A DNA stretch of 64,000 bases from Fremontodendron californicum (Eukaryota > Streptophyta > Magnoliopsida > Malvales > Malvaceae): assembly GCA_030761205.1 (NCBI GenBank), contig JAULJL010000028.1, positions 17,535,001 through 17,599,000 of the forward strand. Direction: 5' to 3'. Positions 1-12,892 of this stretch are shown one piece after another. The number at the start of each line of letters is the position of its first letter. The first letter of the stretch is position 1. The translations under genes were made by a program, and so were the position numbers. The notes under the pieces were generated by a model. The model did not search any database, was not told the DNA's origin, and saw nothing but the letters and a program-made list of their open reading frames with translations.

Positions 1-566
1 TAAACCAAATAGTTGTGTGCACATAAACCTAGGTATAAAGTTAGCATGTTTAGCCGTCCTTACTTATGTGAATAGCCGCAAGCGTCTTTCACTAAGTGAT
101 TCTCCTTGTGTGGCCGTTTCACGTAAAGTGGGAAGAAGAATTCAATTCTTCGAGCTTGCTTCTTGCATTCGGCAATCAAGAGAGATAAGGAAGGTTTTTG
201 AAACCTAGACAACTAGTATTCTCATCGGCTAAACACAATCTCAACCTTGTGAAGGTTTCCCGAGTCACCTGTGTGGATTACAATTAGAGGCCGGACAATT
301 GGACGGTTTTGGTTTGCGACAACCGGGCTCGGTGTACAAGAACAAGTGTGGTCGAAATTTGATTTGTGATTTTCAGCAATCACAATCACTGAGGTATTGA
401 ATTTCACTTATTGTTTGTTCTTGACAGGATAGATCGATCATAAACACATAAGTTGATCCTTGGTTGGATTTGGTATTGTTTTGTTTTTATATTTTCGCTG
501 CCTATTTAATTTTAATATGATTAAAATTATTTCTTATTATGTTTGAGCATGATTCAAATCCCAACA
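1..566. mobile_element. Probable LTR end of an unidentified LTR retrotransposon (truncated by the window edge)
   Basis: The segment ends in …TCCCAACA, the usual right end of a TGTTGGG…CCCAACA LTR, and is followed by ATCAC, a possible 5-bp target duplication. From base 567 onward the sequence matches, in reverse complement, the Ogre internal leader seen at about 8760-8880. The homology stops exactly at this CCCAACA, so the 566 bases look like an insertion in the Ogre-A leader. No protein domain is visible. The left end and the second copy of the duplication lie outside the window, so the family cannot be named. Confidence 0.45.
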
Positions 567-990
567 ATCACCTCACGAGAGTGTAGTTACTTTACTTCCA
601 CCCAAAAGGTTAGAACCCGGGTATAGGGCTCATGTTATGCAAATGCAAGTGTAGTGTGTGAAGAGGAACAAACAAACCTTTCACCACCTATTCTACACCC
701 CTTATCCTAAACACCCTAACAATTTAATAAAGACAATATTAAACCATGTAAAACATTAGTTAAACAAAGAATAATAATAATGTACAAGGCTAAATAACTA
801 GAGAATGGTACAAATATGCATGTACATGGGAATGAACATATTCAAAAACAATTAGTTATTTTCAAAATTCTCTTTAAAATGTGGGAACTAAAATTAAATA
901 CCTGATAAAACTGACAAAACCAAGACTTTCGACAACACACGACTAATTTCAGGCCTGACTCTCTAAGTCTCCCTAGTGGAGTCGCCAAGC
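567..990 (-). mobile_element. Ogre-A internal leader (5' untranslated region), minus strand
   Basis: In reverse complement this stretch follows the leaders of Ogre-B (8472-8880) and Ogre-C (22496-22880) closely: PBS, then GAGAGTCAGGCC, the AGTCGTGTGTTATC block and the 'ACCCGGGTTC' block. It is the leader between the Ogre-A PBS and its coding region. The coding region would lie left of base 1, beyond the inserted LTR fragment. No ORF is present. Confidence 0.8.
970..987 (-). other. Ogre-A primer binding site
   Basis: The reverse complement reads TGGCGACTCCACTAGGGA, one base different from the Ogre-C site. It lies 3 bases after the LTR end, the same spacing as in the other two elements. Ogre elements are described as using a tRNA-Arg primer; I infer the same here but cannot check the tRNA. 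Confidence 0.8.
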
Positions 991-1764
991 TGTCGCAACC
1001 TCAAAAAAAAGTGTTCGAAAAATCTGCCCTGTCGCGGGACAACCGGCTTCGTTAAAGTGTGACATTGGGAAAAATAGAAGAAAAGACGGCTTAATTCCTC
1101 TTAAATTAAAATTGAGAGGGTTTGAAAATAACCTCGAAAAAGAAATGAAGTCGCCACCAATCTTTTTTGGCTAGGTGTGATCGGCCACCTATTAAACCGA
1201 TTTTTATAAAACATTTTAAAATTACTTAAAATATTTTTTTAAACCAATTTTGAAGTCTGCGCTTTGAACCAGAGAAAACAAGTGCGGGTTCGGGAGTTGG
1301 TTACGTGCGGGGAAGGATTAGCACCCCCACCACGCCCATATAAAATGGTACCTTATTAGTCATGTGTTATCTCGAGTCTCAATGAAAGTCGGTTTTAAAT
1401 TTGGTGTTTAAAAATAATTCCCTAAAAAAAAAAACTTTTATTTGAAAATGATCCAAAATTTATTAACATAAAATTTTCCATATTTTCCAATAAACTCGGC
1501 AAAATATGAAAATTTTCCTTGATTTTGAGGTTCTCTGAATCACCTTTGTTTTTGGAAAAAAGATATTCCGTCGTTAATGATAATTGATGATATCCTCTTC
1601 GACAGACCCAGCAGAGAATTCATGAATTATTTTAACTCAGGAATTTATTTGTTTTATGAAAAGATATTATTTATTTTTTATGTAATTTAAAATCATAAAA
1701 AATGATCATGGATATGCAAAAATATTACTAAGATGAAAATTAAACAACATGCATATTTATAATG

Positions 1765-2190
1765 GCATGGCAAGCATTTTATTATGACATGGTAAAAGAA
1801 TTAATGACATGGCATGCTTGACATGGCAAATCCTATTATGACATGGCAATAGAATTAATGACATGGCATGCTTGACATGGCAAAATCTAAATGACATGGC
1901 CAAAAGAATTAATGATATGGCATATGAATTAATGACATGGCAAATCCTATTATGTCATGGCAAAAGAATGAATGACATTGCATGCTTGACATGGCAAAAT
2001 CTAAATGACATGGCCAAAAGAAATGATGACATAACATGCTTAACATGGCAAAATCTAAATGACATGGCCAAAAGAATGAATGACATGGCAAATCCTATTA
2101 TGACATGGAAAAAGAATGAATGACATGGCGTGCTTGACATGGCAAATCCTATTATGGCATAGCAAAATAAATCATGACATGGCATACAAA
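1765..2190. repeat. Intra-LTR minisatellite based on ATGACATGGCA
   Basis: Degenerate tandem copies of a 12-base-like motif (TGACATGGCAAA / AATGACATGGCC) are organised in longer blocks of about 36-48 bases. The complementary form (CCATGTCATTTAG) recurs at matching places in the other Ogre LTRs. Repetitive peptides such as those at 1863-2123 are by-products of the repeat and not genes. Confidence 0.75.
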
Positions 2191-3342
2191 GAGATCATAT
2201 TGGCAAAAATCACAAGATGACATCATCATAAAATTTTCATGATCACATGCATATATCATCATTTTGAAATTGATTTTTCATGTGAGGAATCACATAAATG
2301 GCATATGTCGGAGAATATTACCGTACTCCCCGGCAAAGCTTGGAAAATAATTCTTTCTTATGACATTTATATGATTCCGAGTAAAACAAAAACCATACCT
2401 TTCGATTCTATAAACACGTGCGTTGAATAATTTCCTAACCTCCCCGGCAAACCCGGCAAAGATTAGGAACTTATTCTTGCCAAATGTTTAGGAAACCAAG
2501 AAGCACGTTCTTATGCCAAATTAAATAAAAATATTTTTAAATATGCAATGCATGAATATGTATTTCTCCCTTGAAGTAAGGATATCCGTATACCTAAAAA
2601 GGTATCCGACTGTCTTTGAAAAAAAATTAAATTAAACCCAATGACTTTGGGCTCGGATTTTTAAAAAAAAGTTGGAATTTTTTGATGGAAAAAGGCCTTG
2701 GCCGAACCCCCCTCTAAAAAGGCTCTAGTTTTCCTATTTTTTAAAACCCGGGTCGACTACCCATGACCCGATCTTTTAAAATTCAATTTTTATCATTGAT
2801 ATGGCATGGAAAACAACCTAAAACAATAGCTAATGACTCCAATCAGCCCCTCCCTTTTGAAAATAAAAATCAGAAAATTATTAATTTAGAGAAAACTCAT
2901 TTTAACTCCAACAATCAGTTTTTAGAAAACAATTTTTCTACCCCTTACAAAAAATTCAAAATTTTTTGAAAAAATCAGTTTAGACTTGAAACATGATGGT
3001 ATTTATGAGGAAAAATCAGATTTAAATTTGGACAAAAAATGACTTGACCGAAATTGCATTAAAGTCATAGCAGTAGACTAAAATCTGTTTGAACGAAACT
3101 ATTTTTCCAACCTTGATAAAAAATTCTAAAAATCTTGGAAAAAATACTAGAGACTCCCGTGAGGGTCTAATGAACATGGTTAAAAAATCTTTTTATTTTG
3201 ACAAAAATAACTTAGTAAAAAAAATGCTCAAAGTAAGAATATCCAACTTAAAAATCCATTTGTTTTTCAACTATTTTTCATAAGAGACTTTGGCTAGAGA
3301 TCATTGATTGATCTTAGGCAAAAATCAAGTTGAGAATGATAT

Positions 3343-3347
3343 GAATG
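3343..3347. repeat. Target-site duplication of Ogre-B, left copy
   Basis: GAATG directly before the LTR start TGTAGACACC. The identical GAATG at 14516-14520 follows the other LTR end. Confidence 0.88.
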
Positions 3348-6300
3348 TGTAGACACCTAAATTTGTCCAAACCACTAAATTAGGTATATTTTCTTCCTAA
3401 ATTGATGATTCAGAATGCAAAAAGGCTTTTCTCATCCTGCAGGTGGTACTCCGAGACTTAGTCTAAGAAGGCAGACAGAAAAAGTCAAACTCCAAAAAAG
3501 TCAACCCCGAAAAAGTCAACCCCAAAAAAGTCAACAATTGAAAAATTCGACCCACTTTCAAAATCAAGATTTGAATTTCAATTGAAAGATGGTGAAAGAA
3601 TTTTTGATAATCTGAGGTCTACATTGAAAGATATGGAGGTCGGAAGTTGGGTTACGGAATTTCAGTAGAAAAGAAACCCTAGTTCGGGAAATTTGGGGGA
3701 AAATGCTTGAACGATCAAATTGTTCAAAATTGAAGGTTCCAAATGAAAGATAATCACTGACTACGGGTAATGGAGAAGCTACTTGAAAGAAAAACTGAAA
3801 TAAACGTAAATTCGAAAGAAAACTGAGAATTAGGGTTTTTGGTGGATTTCGGTGAAACTTGGAACAATTACAGAAATGGCCCGATTCGGTAAGACTAAAG
3901 CCCCTAATTAATGAGGAGTGATTAAACAAGGATAGCCCAAGGCTCAATTTGAAGAAAATCTAAAAATCGAACTTGTTTTGATCAAAACCGGGCTTCAGAG
4001 GCAAAAAGACAAAATTGGAAAATTTGGGAAAAATAGCAAATGAACTCCAAAAGTTTTGAAAACATTCAGATCTCATTCTTAAATCATTTCAAAGAGATTG
4101 GTGAAATAAAATCTTGATTCGGAGTTCGTTTGCAAGATGGCCAAATCTCGGGTCCACTATGTAAAAATTCAAAAGGATAAATCCCGAAAAAATAGTAAAT
4201 GAGCTCCAAAAATTCTGAAAATTTACAGATCTCATTCTTTAATTATTTGGAAGATATTGGAAGAATAAAATCTGAATTCAGAGTTCGTTTGCAAAATGGC
4301 CAAATCCCGGGTCCCCTATGTAGAAATTCAAGCAGATAAATCCCGAAAAATAGCAAATGAGCTCCAAAAATATTGAAAACTTCCAGATCACACTTTCAAA
4401 TTATTTGGAAGAGATTGGTGAAGAAAAATCTAGATTCGGAGCTCATTTACAAAATGACAAAAGTTCGGATGCATTAAGGGGTAATTTTGAAAATAAATCC
4501 GAAATAAATAGCAAATGGACTCGAAAAATTTTGAAAACTTTCAGAATTTATTTTTTATTATTTCGGGAGTATTGAAAAAAGAAAATTTGAATTTGGAGTC
4601 TATTTGCTATTTATTTAGGTTCGAGGGTCAAAAAGGTCATTTTACCGAAGAAACCAAAAAGGGCAAATTTGTAATTAAGACAAATATGAAAGAAGAAGGA
4701 ATTGCTGGGATTTTACCTCCTTTGATCAGCCAGCATATAGGAGAAGAAGGAAGCTTGATCAATTTAATTCCTTAGTCACTATCAAGCTCACATGCTACCA
4801 CTAGTACCTTGCAAATGGTCCCCCCTTCATCCAATGGCTTAGGTTCCTTGTAGAAAAGTTGAATACGCCATTCAATGGCCAAGATGAAATGCCAAGATGA
4901 AATTTTAATTTGTCATGAAAGAACCCTCATCTAATGGCCAAGAATGGAAGAGCACAACTCATCCAAAGTTGGACATCCATTCGGCCAAGCAAGAAAGTGC
5001 ATGGGATTGTTCCTTTTCATCCAATGGCTTAGGCCATGTACAAGGGATGAGTACACATGTAAAGGGCTGGGATTATATGCCAAGATGACATTTTTATGTT
5101 TTCATGAAAGAATCCTCATCCAATGGCCAAGAATAGAAGAGCATAACTCATCCAAGGGTAGGCACTCAAAGGGCCAAGCAAGGGAGTGCATGGGATTGGT
5201 CCTCATTTTCATCTAAGGGGTGAGGTTATTACAAGGGCTGAGTACACATCTTAAGGGCTGATATCGATTGGCAAGATGACACTTTTATGTTGTCATGAAA
5301 ATATCTTAATCTAAGGGCCAAAATTGAAGGAGAAAAAGTGCAAAAATTATCCAATGGTGGGCATGCCATTAGGCCAAGTCATTAGGGGAGGGGACTGATC
5401 AATTTTTTCACAAGGTTGAAGGCTGGAAGTCAGTAGCTAATTGAGAAAAAAAAAGGTTTTTGAAAGAAAGGAAGAAAAGCTTTTGTTAAGGTAGCCATTC
5501 TACCATTGCTACTACATTTTTTCTTCTTCTTCCTCATGCTTTATTTCTTGTTTTCCATGTGATTTCCTACCATTTTTTTTACATCTTTCTTGTTGTTCTT
5601 GCTTTTCAAAAAAAAAAAAAAAAAAACAATGGTTAGGCATTATGATCTTGATGAAAATCAAGTGATAATGGTTAGGGTGGGCTTTTTCCAATATACCAAC
5701 CATGGAGCTCATTTCCATTTTTTTTTCTTACCTTAGTTATTTTTTATGATTTTGAGATTGAAAAGGCTTCATGACCTGGATGAAAATCAAGAGATAATGG
5801 TTGGGGGGGCTTTGTCATATGTACCAACCATGGAGCTCATCTCTTTGTTATTTATTTGCTTACTTTAATATTCTTATTTCTAATATTGTTTATCTTTATG
5901 TATATTTATATTCTTGCTAACCATCTTGTTCTTTTGACTTATGTCATATTTTTGCATCTTGGGGCTATTGTCATATAGTTTAGGCCATTTCCATTTCTCA
6001 TATCATCTTCCATAGCATTTAGTTAGGTCATTTTACATGACATTTCTTACAACACTTTGGTTCCTAGGCCATCCGGCCATGTGCATTTTCTTTAAGCATT
6101 AGGCCATTTTCATATGCCATGTTATTTTTTCATGACATTTAGACATTAGGCCATTTTCATATGCCATGCCATTTCACATGTCATTTAGCCTTAGGCCATT
6201 TTATTATTAGATGTCATTTAAGTTTCGGTCATTTTATTATTCTATGTCATTTTGCATGTCATATGCCATGTTATTTTTCCATGACATTTAGACATTAGGC

Positions 6301-8471
6301 CATTTTCATATGCCATGTCATTTCCCATGTCATTTAGGCACTAGGCCATTTTCATTATTTTTAATGTTATTTTCCATGTCTTTTAAACACTAGTTCATGT
6401 ATGTTAAGTTAGGATAGCATTTATTGCCATGCAAACTCATGCTAGGCATTTAGGTTATTTATGCCATGCATTTTCCATATCACTTAGGCTTTAAACCATG
6501 CATTTCATGCATTCACTTTGCTGTATTTTCATGCATTTCATGTCATGCCACATGATTTATGACTTAGGCCAATCAATGGCTCAAAGTCATGCTCACTTGA
6601 GCATACTTGTGGAAAATTAAAGGGTTGTCAAATTGATTATTCTACCTTTGTGATTTGTTTTACTTAGGCAATTTTTGTCCAAGGTTTTTAAATGTTTTAG
6701 CTACGGTTTGCAGGTCTTTAGGATGATCTCCAACAATTTTACTTTGATTTTTAAATGATTTTATCAAAGGCAAAAAAATGTGTTTTGGCAAAACAGTTTT
6801 TCACCCAGTACTTGTACTTTCCCAATTTTTTTGGGTAGTCATCTTTAATCAGAAAATTAAGCCAATTTTTCATCATGTATTTTTACATGTTCTGAGTGTC
6901 CAGTATTTGTTTTAGATTTGTTTGAAATTTTAAAAATAGGCTTAAAAATCGTGTGTCAAAATCGGACAGTAGAGGCAGATTTGAATTCAAAAGAAAAACA
7001 ATGGTTGAATTTGTCTAAGGCATTTAGAGGGGGCTGGTTAGAAGTTTTAGCTACTGTCTTAGGATAGTTTCTAAGCCTTTTTTAACTTTAAAAATGATTT
7101 TATAAATCTCGGCTTAAGGGTGGTCATGTCCGGGATTTTAAACTTAGGAAATTAGAGCCGTTTTAATCGAGTTTGGTAGGGGTTTTAATCTTCATTCAAC
7201 TTTTTCTTCAAAATTGTTTTCAAACAATCACAAAGTTTTGTTTTTAGAAAATCTAATTTGACATATTTTCCTAAGGTAGCCGGATATCTTTTTAGATATA
7301 AAGATTTCTTTATTTAGAGGAAAAAATAAATTTTCATGCATTGCATTTTGTTTGTTATATGATTTTTTGAATATTTCATGCTATCCTAAACTTTTTATTT
7401 ATTCATTTATTTTTGTCACATTATCTAGCATATACTATGTTCATGCATTTTTATTTTATTTTCATGCATATTTCATGATAGCATTATTTTATGTTTCATG
7501 TCATTTTATGTCACTTAGATTATATTCCATGTCATTTAGATTATATTATTTAGAATATGCCATGTCATTCAAAATATGCCATATCATTTACATTTGCCAT
7601 GTCATTTAAATCATTTTATTTCATTTAGAATATATCATGTTACTTAGGATATTTCATTTCATTTAGAATATGCTATGCCATCTAAATTATATCATCTCAT
7701 TTAGGTCGCATTATAATATCTAGACTTTATTATATCATCTTTACTATGTCACACATATTCATGTTCATATGTTTTAAATGTTTTGAAAAAGATAATGGTT
7801 TTCAATAAAAATAAAGATATTCCCGAGTTAAAATAATTCATGAGTTCTCTACCGGGTTTGCTAGAAGGGATATCATCAATTATCATTAATAAAGGAATAT
7901 CTTTCTTTCAAAAAACGAGAATGATTCGGAAAGTTTTCCAAATAAATAAAAACTTCTATATTTTGTCGATTTTGTCGGGGAATATAGGAAAATTTTGAAT
8001 TAATAAACTCCGGATCATTTTCAATTAAAAATGGAATTATTTTTCTTTAAATTGGGAATTAACTTTAAATACTGAATTAAAAACTAACTTTTTATCGAGA
8101 CTTGAGATAACACATGATTAATAAGGTACCATTTTATACCGGCGTTGTGGGGGTGCTAATCCTTCCCCGCACGTAACCGAGTCCCGAACCCGATTCTTCG
8201 ATTTTCTCTGGTTTATAACGCAGACTTGAAATTTGTTTTAAAAAATTTTTAATTAATTTTAAAATGTTTTATAAAACCGGTTTTAATAGGTGGCCGATCA
8301 TACTTAGCCAAAAAAGATTGGTGGAGTCTCCATGTCTTTTTCCGAGGTTGTTTTCAAACCCTCATTTTATTTCAAGAGGAATTAAGTCAACTTTTCCTCG
8401 GTTTTTTAATGTTACACCTAACGAATAATAAAGTCTCGCGATGAGACATCGTTATTTTTTAGGTTGCTACA
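3348..8471 (+). repeat. Ogre-B 5' LTR (about 5.1 kb)
   Basis: Starts TGTAGACACC and ends GGTTGCTACA immediately before the PBS. It aligns along its length with the Ogre-C LTRs: a 3348-4780 purine-rich block with repeated sub-segments, a 4780-5400 block rich in 'CATCCAATGGCC', a 5900-6560 and 7450-7780 block of CATGTCATTTAG-type repeats, and a conserved end. Several near-copies of an about 150-base unit ('GAGTTCGTTTGCAAAATGGCC…AAATCCCG') lie at 4020-4480. Compared with its own 3' LTR it lacks about 95 bases near 7346. Confidence 0.87.
5960..6420 (+). repeat. Intra-LTR repeat cluster (CATGTCATTTAGnnnTAGGCCATTTT)
   Basis: Many imperfect copies of 'CCATGTCATTTAGGCATTAGGCCATTTTCATATG'. Equivalent clusters lie at 19880-20350 and 38760-39370 in the Ogre-C LTRs. 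No coding capacity. Confidence 0.7.
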
Positions 8472-8474
8472 GCT

Positions 8475-8492
8475 TGGCGACTTCACTGGGGA
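8475..8492 (+). other. Ogre-B primer binding site
   Basis: TGGCGACTTCACTGGGGA, three bases after the 5' LTR end; one C-to-T change from the Ogre-C site. Confidence 0.82.
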
Positions 8493-10210
8493 ATATTAGA
8501 GAGTCAGGCCTAGAATTAGTCGTGTGTTATCAAAGTCTCGGTTTTGTTGGTTTAATTGGTATTTAATTTTAATTCCCAGATTTTTTAAAATAAAGGAGAA
8601 TTTTGAAAATAACAAAATGTTTTAAATATATTCATACTCATTCACATGCATTTTATTATTCTTTTCTAGTTATTTAATGTTGTATATTACTATTGCTTGT
8701 TGGTTAATGCATTACACTATTCTTGATCATTGTTTTAATAAATTGTTGGGGTATTTAGGATAAGGGTGTAGAATAGGTGGTGAAAAGTTTGTTGTTCCTC
8801 CGCGCACACTACATTTGCATTTGCATAACATGAACTCTTTACCCGGGTTCCGTCCTTTTAAGTGGGAGTAAAGTAACTACGTCTTCGTGATGATCCTCCG
8901 TATGGGCTAGTGAAACACTTCCGCAGTATAAAGTACCTAATGCCTTCGTGATGATCCTCTGTATGGGCTTAGGAAAATATACTCTAACGAATTGAACCCG
9001 CTTTTATCGGGGTGCCTTACTAGCCTTCACCGACGACAGTGAGGAGCAATTAGGGGCCTTTAGAATTAATTCACCCTCATATAGTGAACCTAGGCGAAGC
9101 CATGCTGGATTTTCATTAGATACACCGAAGATATGAACACATTGAGGGACATTTCGAAACATTTTCTTACCCATTTTACACTCTGAATAAGGGTTGTAGA
9201 TCGGCAACGATGTACGTACATTGCCCGTAATAAGTTTAATATCCCGCCCTGATGGCATCGTGATGCCTAGATGAGTCGATAATATTGGGGCAAGTGCTCA
9301 CTAGCTTTTTAAAATTGAAAATATCAAAACATTCTTTTTCAAACATTTTTGCATTTTGCACATTTCATGCATGTGTGAATAGAGCATGTACATTCATGGT
9401 TATATTTTTATCTCATTCTTTGCAATAAACAGTTGGTAATAATCTCATTTGATGATTATGAACCGGTAGTGTTACATGAACATTTGCATATTACACCATA
9501 TTAGGATCCACTACCCCGAAATTCTTTTGAAAATAATATGTTTGGCTTTTCATAGAGAAAACATGTTTCAAAAAATCATAGATTAAATTTGGAGGCAAAT
9601 TTTGCATAGTGAGATTTTTGAAAAATCAAAATTTGGTCCCACCAATTTCGTGAAATCATTGGTCATTGTATATACCTTTGTGTTAATTCATTTATTCTTT
9701 ACATGTATCATTTTGACATCATGTTACAGTCATAGCATGCATGGTCATTCATTGTAAATACATTAACGACATGCATGGTCATTATTTGTATATACCTGTG
9801 TATCAATTTATTTATTCTTTAAATGCATCATGTTGGCATTAGATTACATCCATGGCATACATAGTTATCATGATATGCTCATGCCTTAATCTGTCATATT
9901 AACATCAGGATACATTTATTACATACATGGTCAGCATGATTTTCTTTGTATATAACTTTGTGTCAATCGTTCATTGTTTACATACATCATAATTGACATC
10001 GTGTTGCATTCATAGTGTATATGATCATTCTTTGGGAAATACACTGAAATATACATGGTCATTCATTGCATATATCCATGCGTTGATTTATTTATTCTTT
10101 GCTTGGAGCATGTTGGCATCGTGATTGCATTTATTACATACATGGTCAGCATGTTTCCACTATACATGTCCATACATCATATTGTTTATGTTTCACAGGC
10201 ATCAAATTGC
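8493..10210 (+). other. Ogre-B leader without ORF1, containing degenerate tandem repeats
   Basis: 8493-9300 is the leader shared with Ogre-C (GAGAGTCAGGCC block, then a block ending near 9300 that resembles 22990-23240). Where Ogre-C carries ORF1, this element has AT-rich sequence. From about 9690 to 10200 there are several degenerate copies of a unit around 'ACATGGTCATTCATTGTATATACC…ATCATGTTGGCATC'. No convincing ORF; the minus-strand ORF at 9004-9258 has no recognisable domain. Confidence 0.6.
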
Positions 10211-10359
10211 ATTCATGGTTCCTTCATCATGACATACATTTGGCGGGAATAAAACATAAGTTGGCTTGGCTTTAAGAGTTTTTGAAAGAGTTTCCAATTC
10301 AAATCAGAGGTATAAGAAGTACTGAGTACCCTTTTAATACAGGCTAGAACTATAGAGAA

Positions 10360-11856
10360 TGAATAAGCTGCCCGAATGAAAGGGCACATGAAGAATTGCG
10401 AGAACAGCTGGCAAAGTCTCAAGTAAAATCTAAGGATCAGATGACTAAATTGATGGAGCTGATGTCCGCTGTAATCAAGGGAAAGGGATACACTGAAAAC
10501 TTGGCCTCCAGAGAAGGGTTAGAGGCATAAGAGGGTCAGAGTGAGGTCATGATGTTAAATGGCCATAATACAGCTAATCTTAGAAACATTCTGAATTTAG
10601 ATGATCCAGCTAAACAAACAAAACTGAAGATGGTTGAGTTGAACGAGGCTGAGTTGGCAGATTCCCAAGGGAAATATCAGTTGCTAGATGAAAGGCTCCG
10701 GGCAGTAGAAAATACAGACGTATTCGGGAGTGTGGATGCGAAAGAATGATGCTTGGTCCTCAATTTAGTCATTCCTCCTAAATTCAAGGTCCCTGACTTT
10801 GTGAAATATGAGGAGACGACCGATCCATCAACCCACATCACCATGTTCTGCCGAAAGATGGCAAGTCACAGAGATAATAATAAGCTTTTGATTCACTGCT
10901 TCCAGGATAGCCTCAGCAGGTCCGCAATTAGGTGGTATAGTCAGTTGAGCAAGGATCATACTCGCTCTTGGAATGATTTGGCTAGGGATTTTTTAAACCA
11001 TTACAAGCATGTGATCGACATGACACCTGACCGTCTCACCTTGCAAAATATGGAGAAAAAGGTTACTAAGAGCTTCAAAGAGTATGCTCAGAGGTGGAAG
11101 AACATGGCCACCCAAGTACAACCACCCTTAACTCAGAAGGAAACCACTGTCATTTTTGTGAATACACTATAGGCCCCATACTATGATAGACTTGTTGGCA
11201 ACACCACGAAGAATTTTTCGGATATGGTAATCTCCGGGGAAATGATTGAAAATGCTATCAAGGCTCGGAAACTCGAAAGAGGTAAAACATTTAACGCAAA
11301 GAGAAACAGGACGACCAAAAAGAAGAGGAAGATGTCCAAGCCATGGGACACTTTGCCCCATATATTCCAGCTACTTCATACCAACCACCCTGTCCTTCTA
11401 TGAACTATGTACCCCAGGGTTCATACTTATACCTAATGGCGTCTCAGAATCCAGTAAATTTTCAACATTTTGTCAGTCAGAGGAAATCGAAGAATATTCG
11501 AAAAAGAGATCAGTTTGAGCCACTCCCCATGTCTTACTCTGAACTATTGCCCCAGCTGGTCGAAGAGCAACTCCTCACTAAAGTTCCAGTGGAGCCTATC
11601 CAACCCCTATATCCGAGCTGGTATGACGAGAATGCATATTGTGATTATCATTCTAAAATTCGAGGACATTCCAACGAAACATTGCCTATATGTGAAACGG
11701 AAGGTTCAAGCACTCATTAATAAAGGGAAATTAGATGTGGGGAAGAAACAAAGGTCAGACAGCATGGAGAATCTACTGAATAGAAATGATGAGACCATTG
11801 TGGATATCATAATAGGGGAAGAAGATGGAAAGGTCGAAAAGAGTACCGAGGAATAG
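10360..11856 (+). pseudogene. Ogre-B gag remnant
   Basis: Decayed gag of a Ty3/gypsy element, the structural protein that forms the virus-like particle. The best part (10549-11172) shows the retrotransposon-gag fold signature also found in Ogre-C: 'VIPPKFKVPDFVKYEETTDP', then a 'CFQDSLSRSAIRWYSQL' block and 'NMEKKVTKSFKEYAQRWKNM'. An in-frame TGA at 10747-10749 and a TAG at 11170-11172 interrupt this frame. The reading then moves to another frame for the proline/tyrosine-rich part (11343 on) and shifts again inside the zinc-knuckle-like 'CDYHSKIRGHSNE' region, continuing in a third frame to 11856. It cannot make a full Gag. Confidence 0.82.
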
Positions 11857-12892
11857 CCAGTTTGAATTAGGGAGAACATGTCAAGGGGAAGTTTTTATGC
11901 ATTTAGTTTCATACCTCATGATGAAAACACTTGTCTTATGTTAACATCCCTATGAAATTAATGAATTTTGAATGCTTTTATGTTTGTTGTGTTTTAACAA
12001 TAATTTGAATATGCAAAAAACAAGCATTAAGGAGGTTCTAATAGTGGATAGTCTCAAGAATATTGATGATCATTGTTAGAAATGACCCAATACCTTCCCT
12101 CTTTTAGGGATTCCATATGTCTAAATCCCTGAAACTAAGATCACTTGAAAGACCTAATGCTTCAAGGAATATGAATGATTAAACTTCATAAACCATTGTC
12201 ATTACAGAATAAGAAAAGATGTAAATCCTAGTCTAGGTTATGAACAAAGGAACGAACTTTTTGAAAAATTTTCGAACTCCTTGAAATTCAAATAAATGAG
12301 ACATTCTTTCAAGAATCTAAATCTTGGTAATTCGATATGTGTCAAGGTGGTGCCAAAGCCATTCATGCCTTTCCCAATAACCACAAAACACTAATTGCCC
12401 AAACATCACTTCATGATTGACACCTTAGGGCACAATGATTAAACTAGATTATCCCATGTCCTAGAGAAAACCCGTTTTTGGGTCATATTTTCCTTATTCA
12501 CTTCAATCAAACCCAAGATTGAAACTTATTCTTTTCAGTATAGACCTAGACTTGCGATGTTCCTCGTAATGATACAAATTCTCATTGTTAATCAAATTGG
12601 GGCATCATATGTGGAAATGATGGATACATGGGAAAAAATGATGGAACTAACACATGAATCATTGGGGCATGCATATGAGAATTCGGATGATTCCAAAATG
12701 CAAAATGAAATTCTGATTATCTATTTCCCATGAGGATTGCTTTTCAATATGAATATTCGTGCTTGATATGATAAATAGCCATCTTTCATCTCCCTTTCGC
12801 AAAAAATAAATTATCCATAGTCACCCCTTTTGAGCCAAAAGAATTCTTTCTTCTTTGAACCCTAATCAAGGATCACCGTCTACACTGGGGGA
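11857..12892 (+). other. Ogre-B non-coding tail, partly post-integrase sequence
   Basis: About 12670-12890 matches Ogre-C 32975-33190, the sequence just after integrase ('GATTGCTTTTCAA', 'GATCAAGGATCACC', 'CTACACTGG'). Everything between gag and that point (protease to integrase) is therefore missing. 11857-12660 has no visible counterpart in Ogre-C and no ORF. It may be sequence of another Ogre subfamily or filler brought in by recombination. Confidence 0.6.

Larger units (their letters stand above)
991..3347 (-). mobile_element. Ogre-A 5' LTR, left part (3' half of the LTR), minus strand
   Basis: The LTR ends at 991 (reverse complement …GGTTGCGACA). Reverse-complement homology to the last 2.3 kb of the other Ogre LTRs is plain, for example the block at 1150-1370 against 8120-8340. 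It is interrupted at 3347 by Ogre-B and resumes at 14521. The two parts together make an LTR of about 4.97 kb, matching the roughly 5.1-kb LTRs of Ogre-B and Ogre-C. The 5-bp GAATG at 3343-3347 is the left target duplication of Ogre-B. Confidence 0.82.

Noticed and set aside
17..407. Short ORFs (17-208 plus, 222-407 minus) as host genes
   Set aside because: They fall in the LTR-like segment, are about 60 codons, show no domain and have no conserved counterpart.
1863..2185. ORFs on both strands with repeated 'NDMAK' or 'PCHSFF' peptides
   Set aside because: They follow from the ATGACATGG minisatellite, which is open in several frames on both strands.
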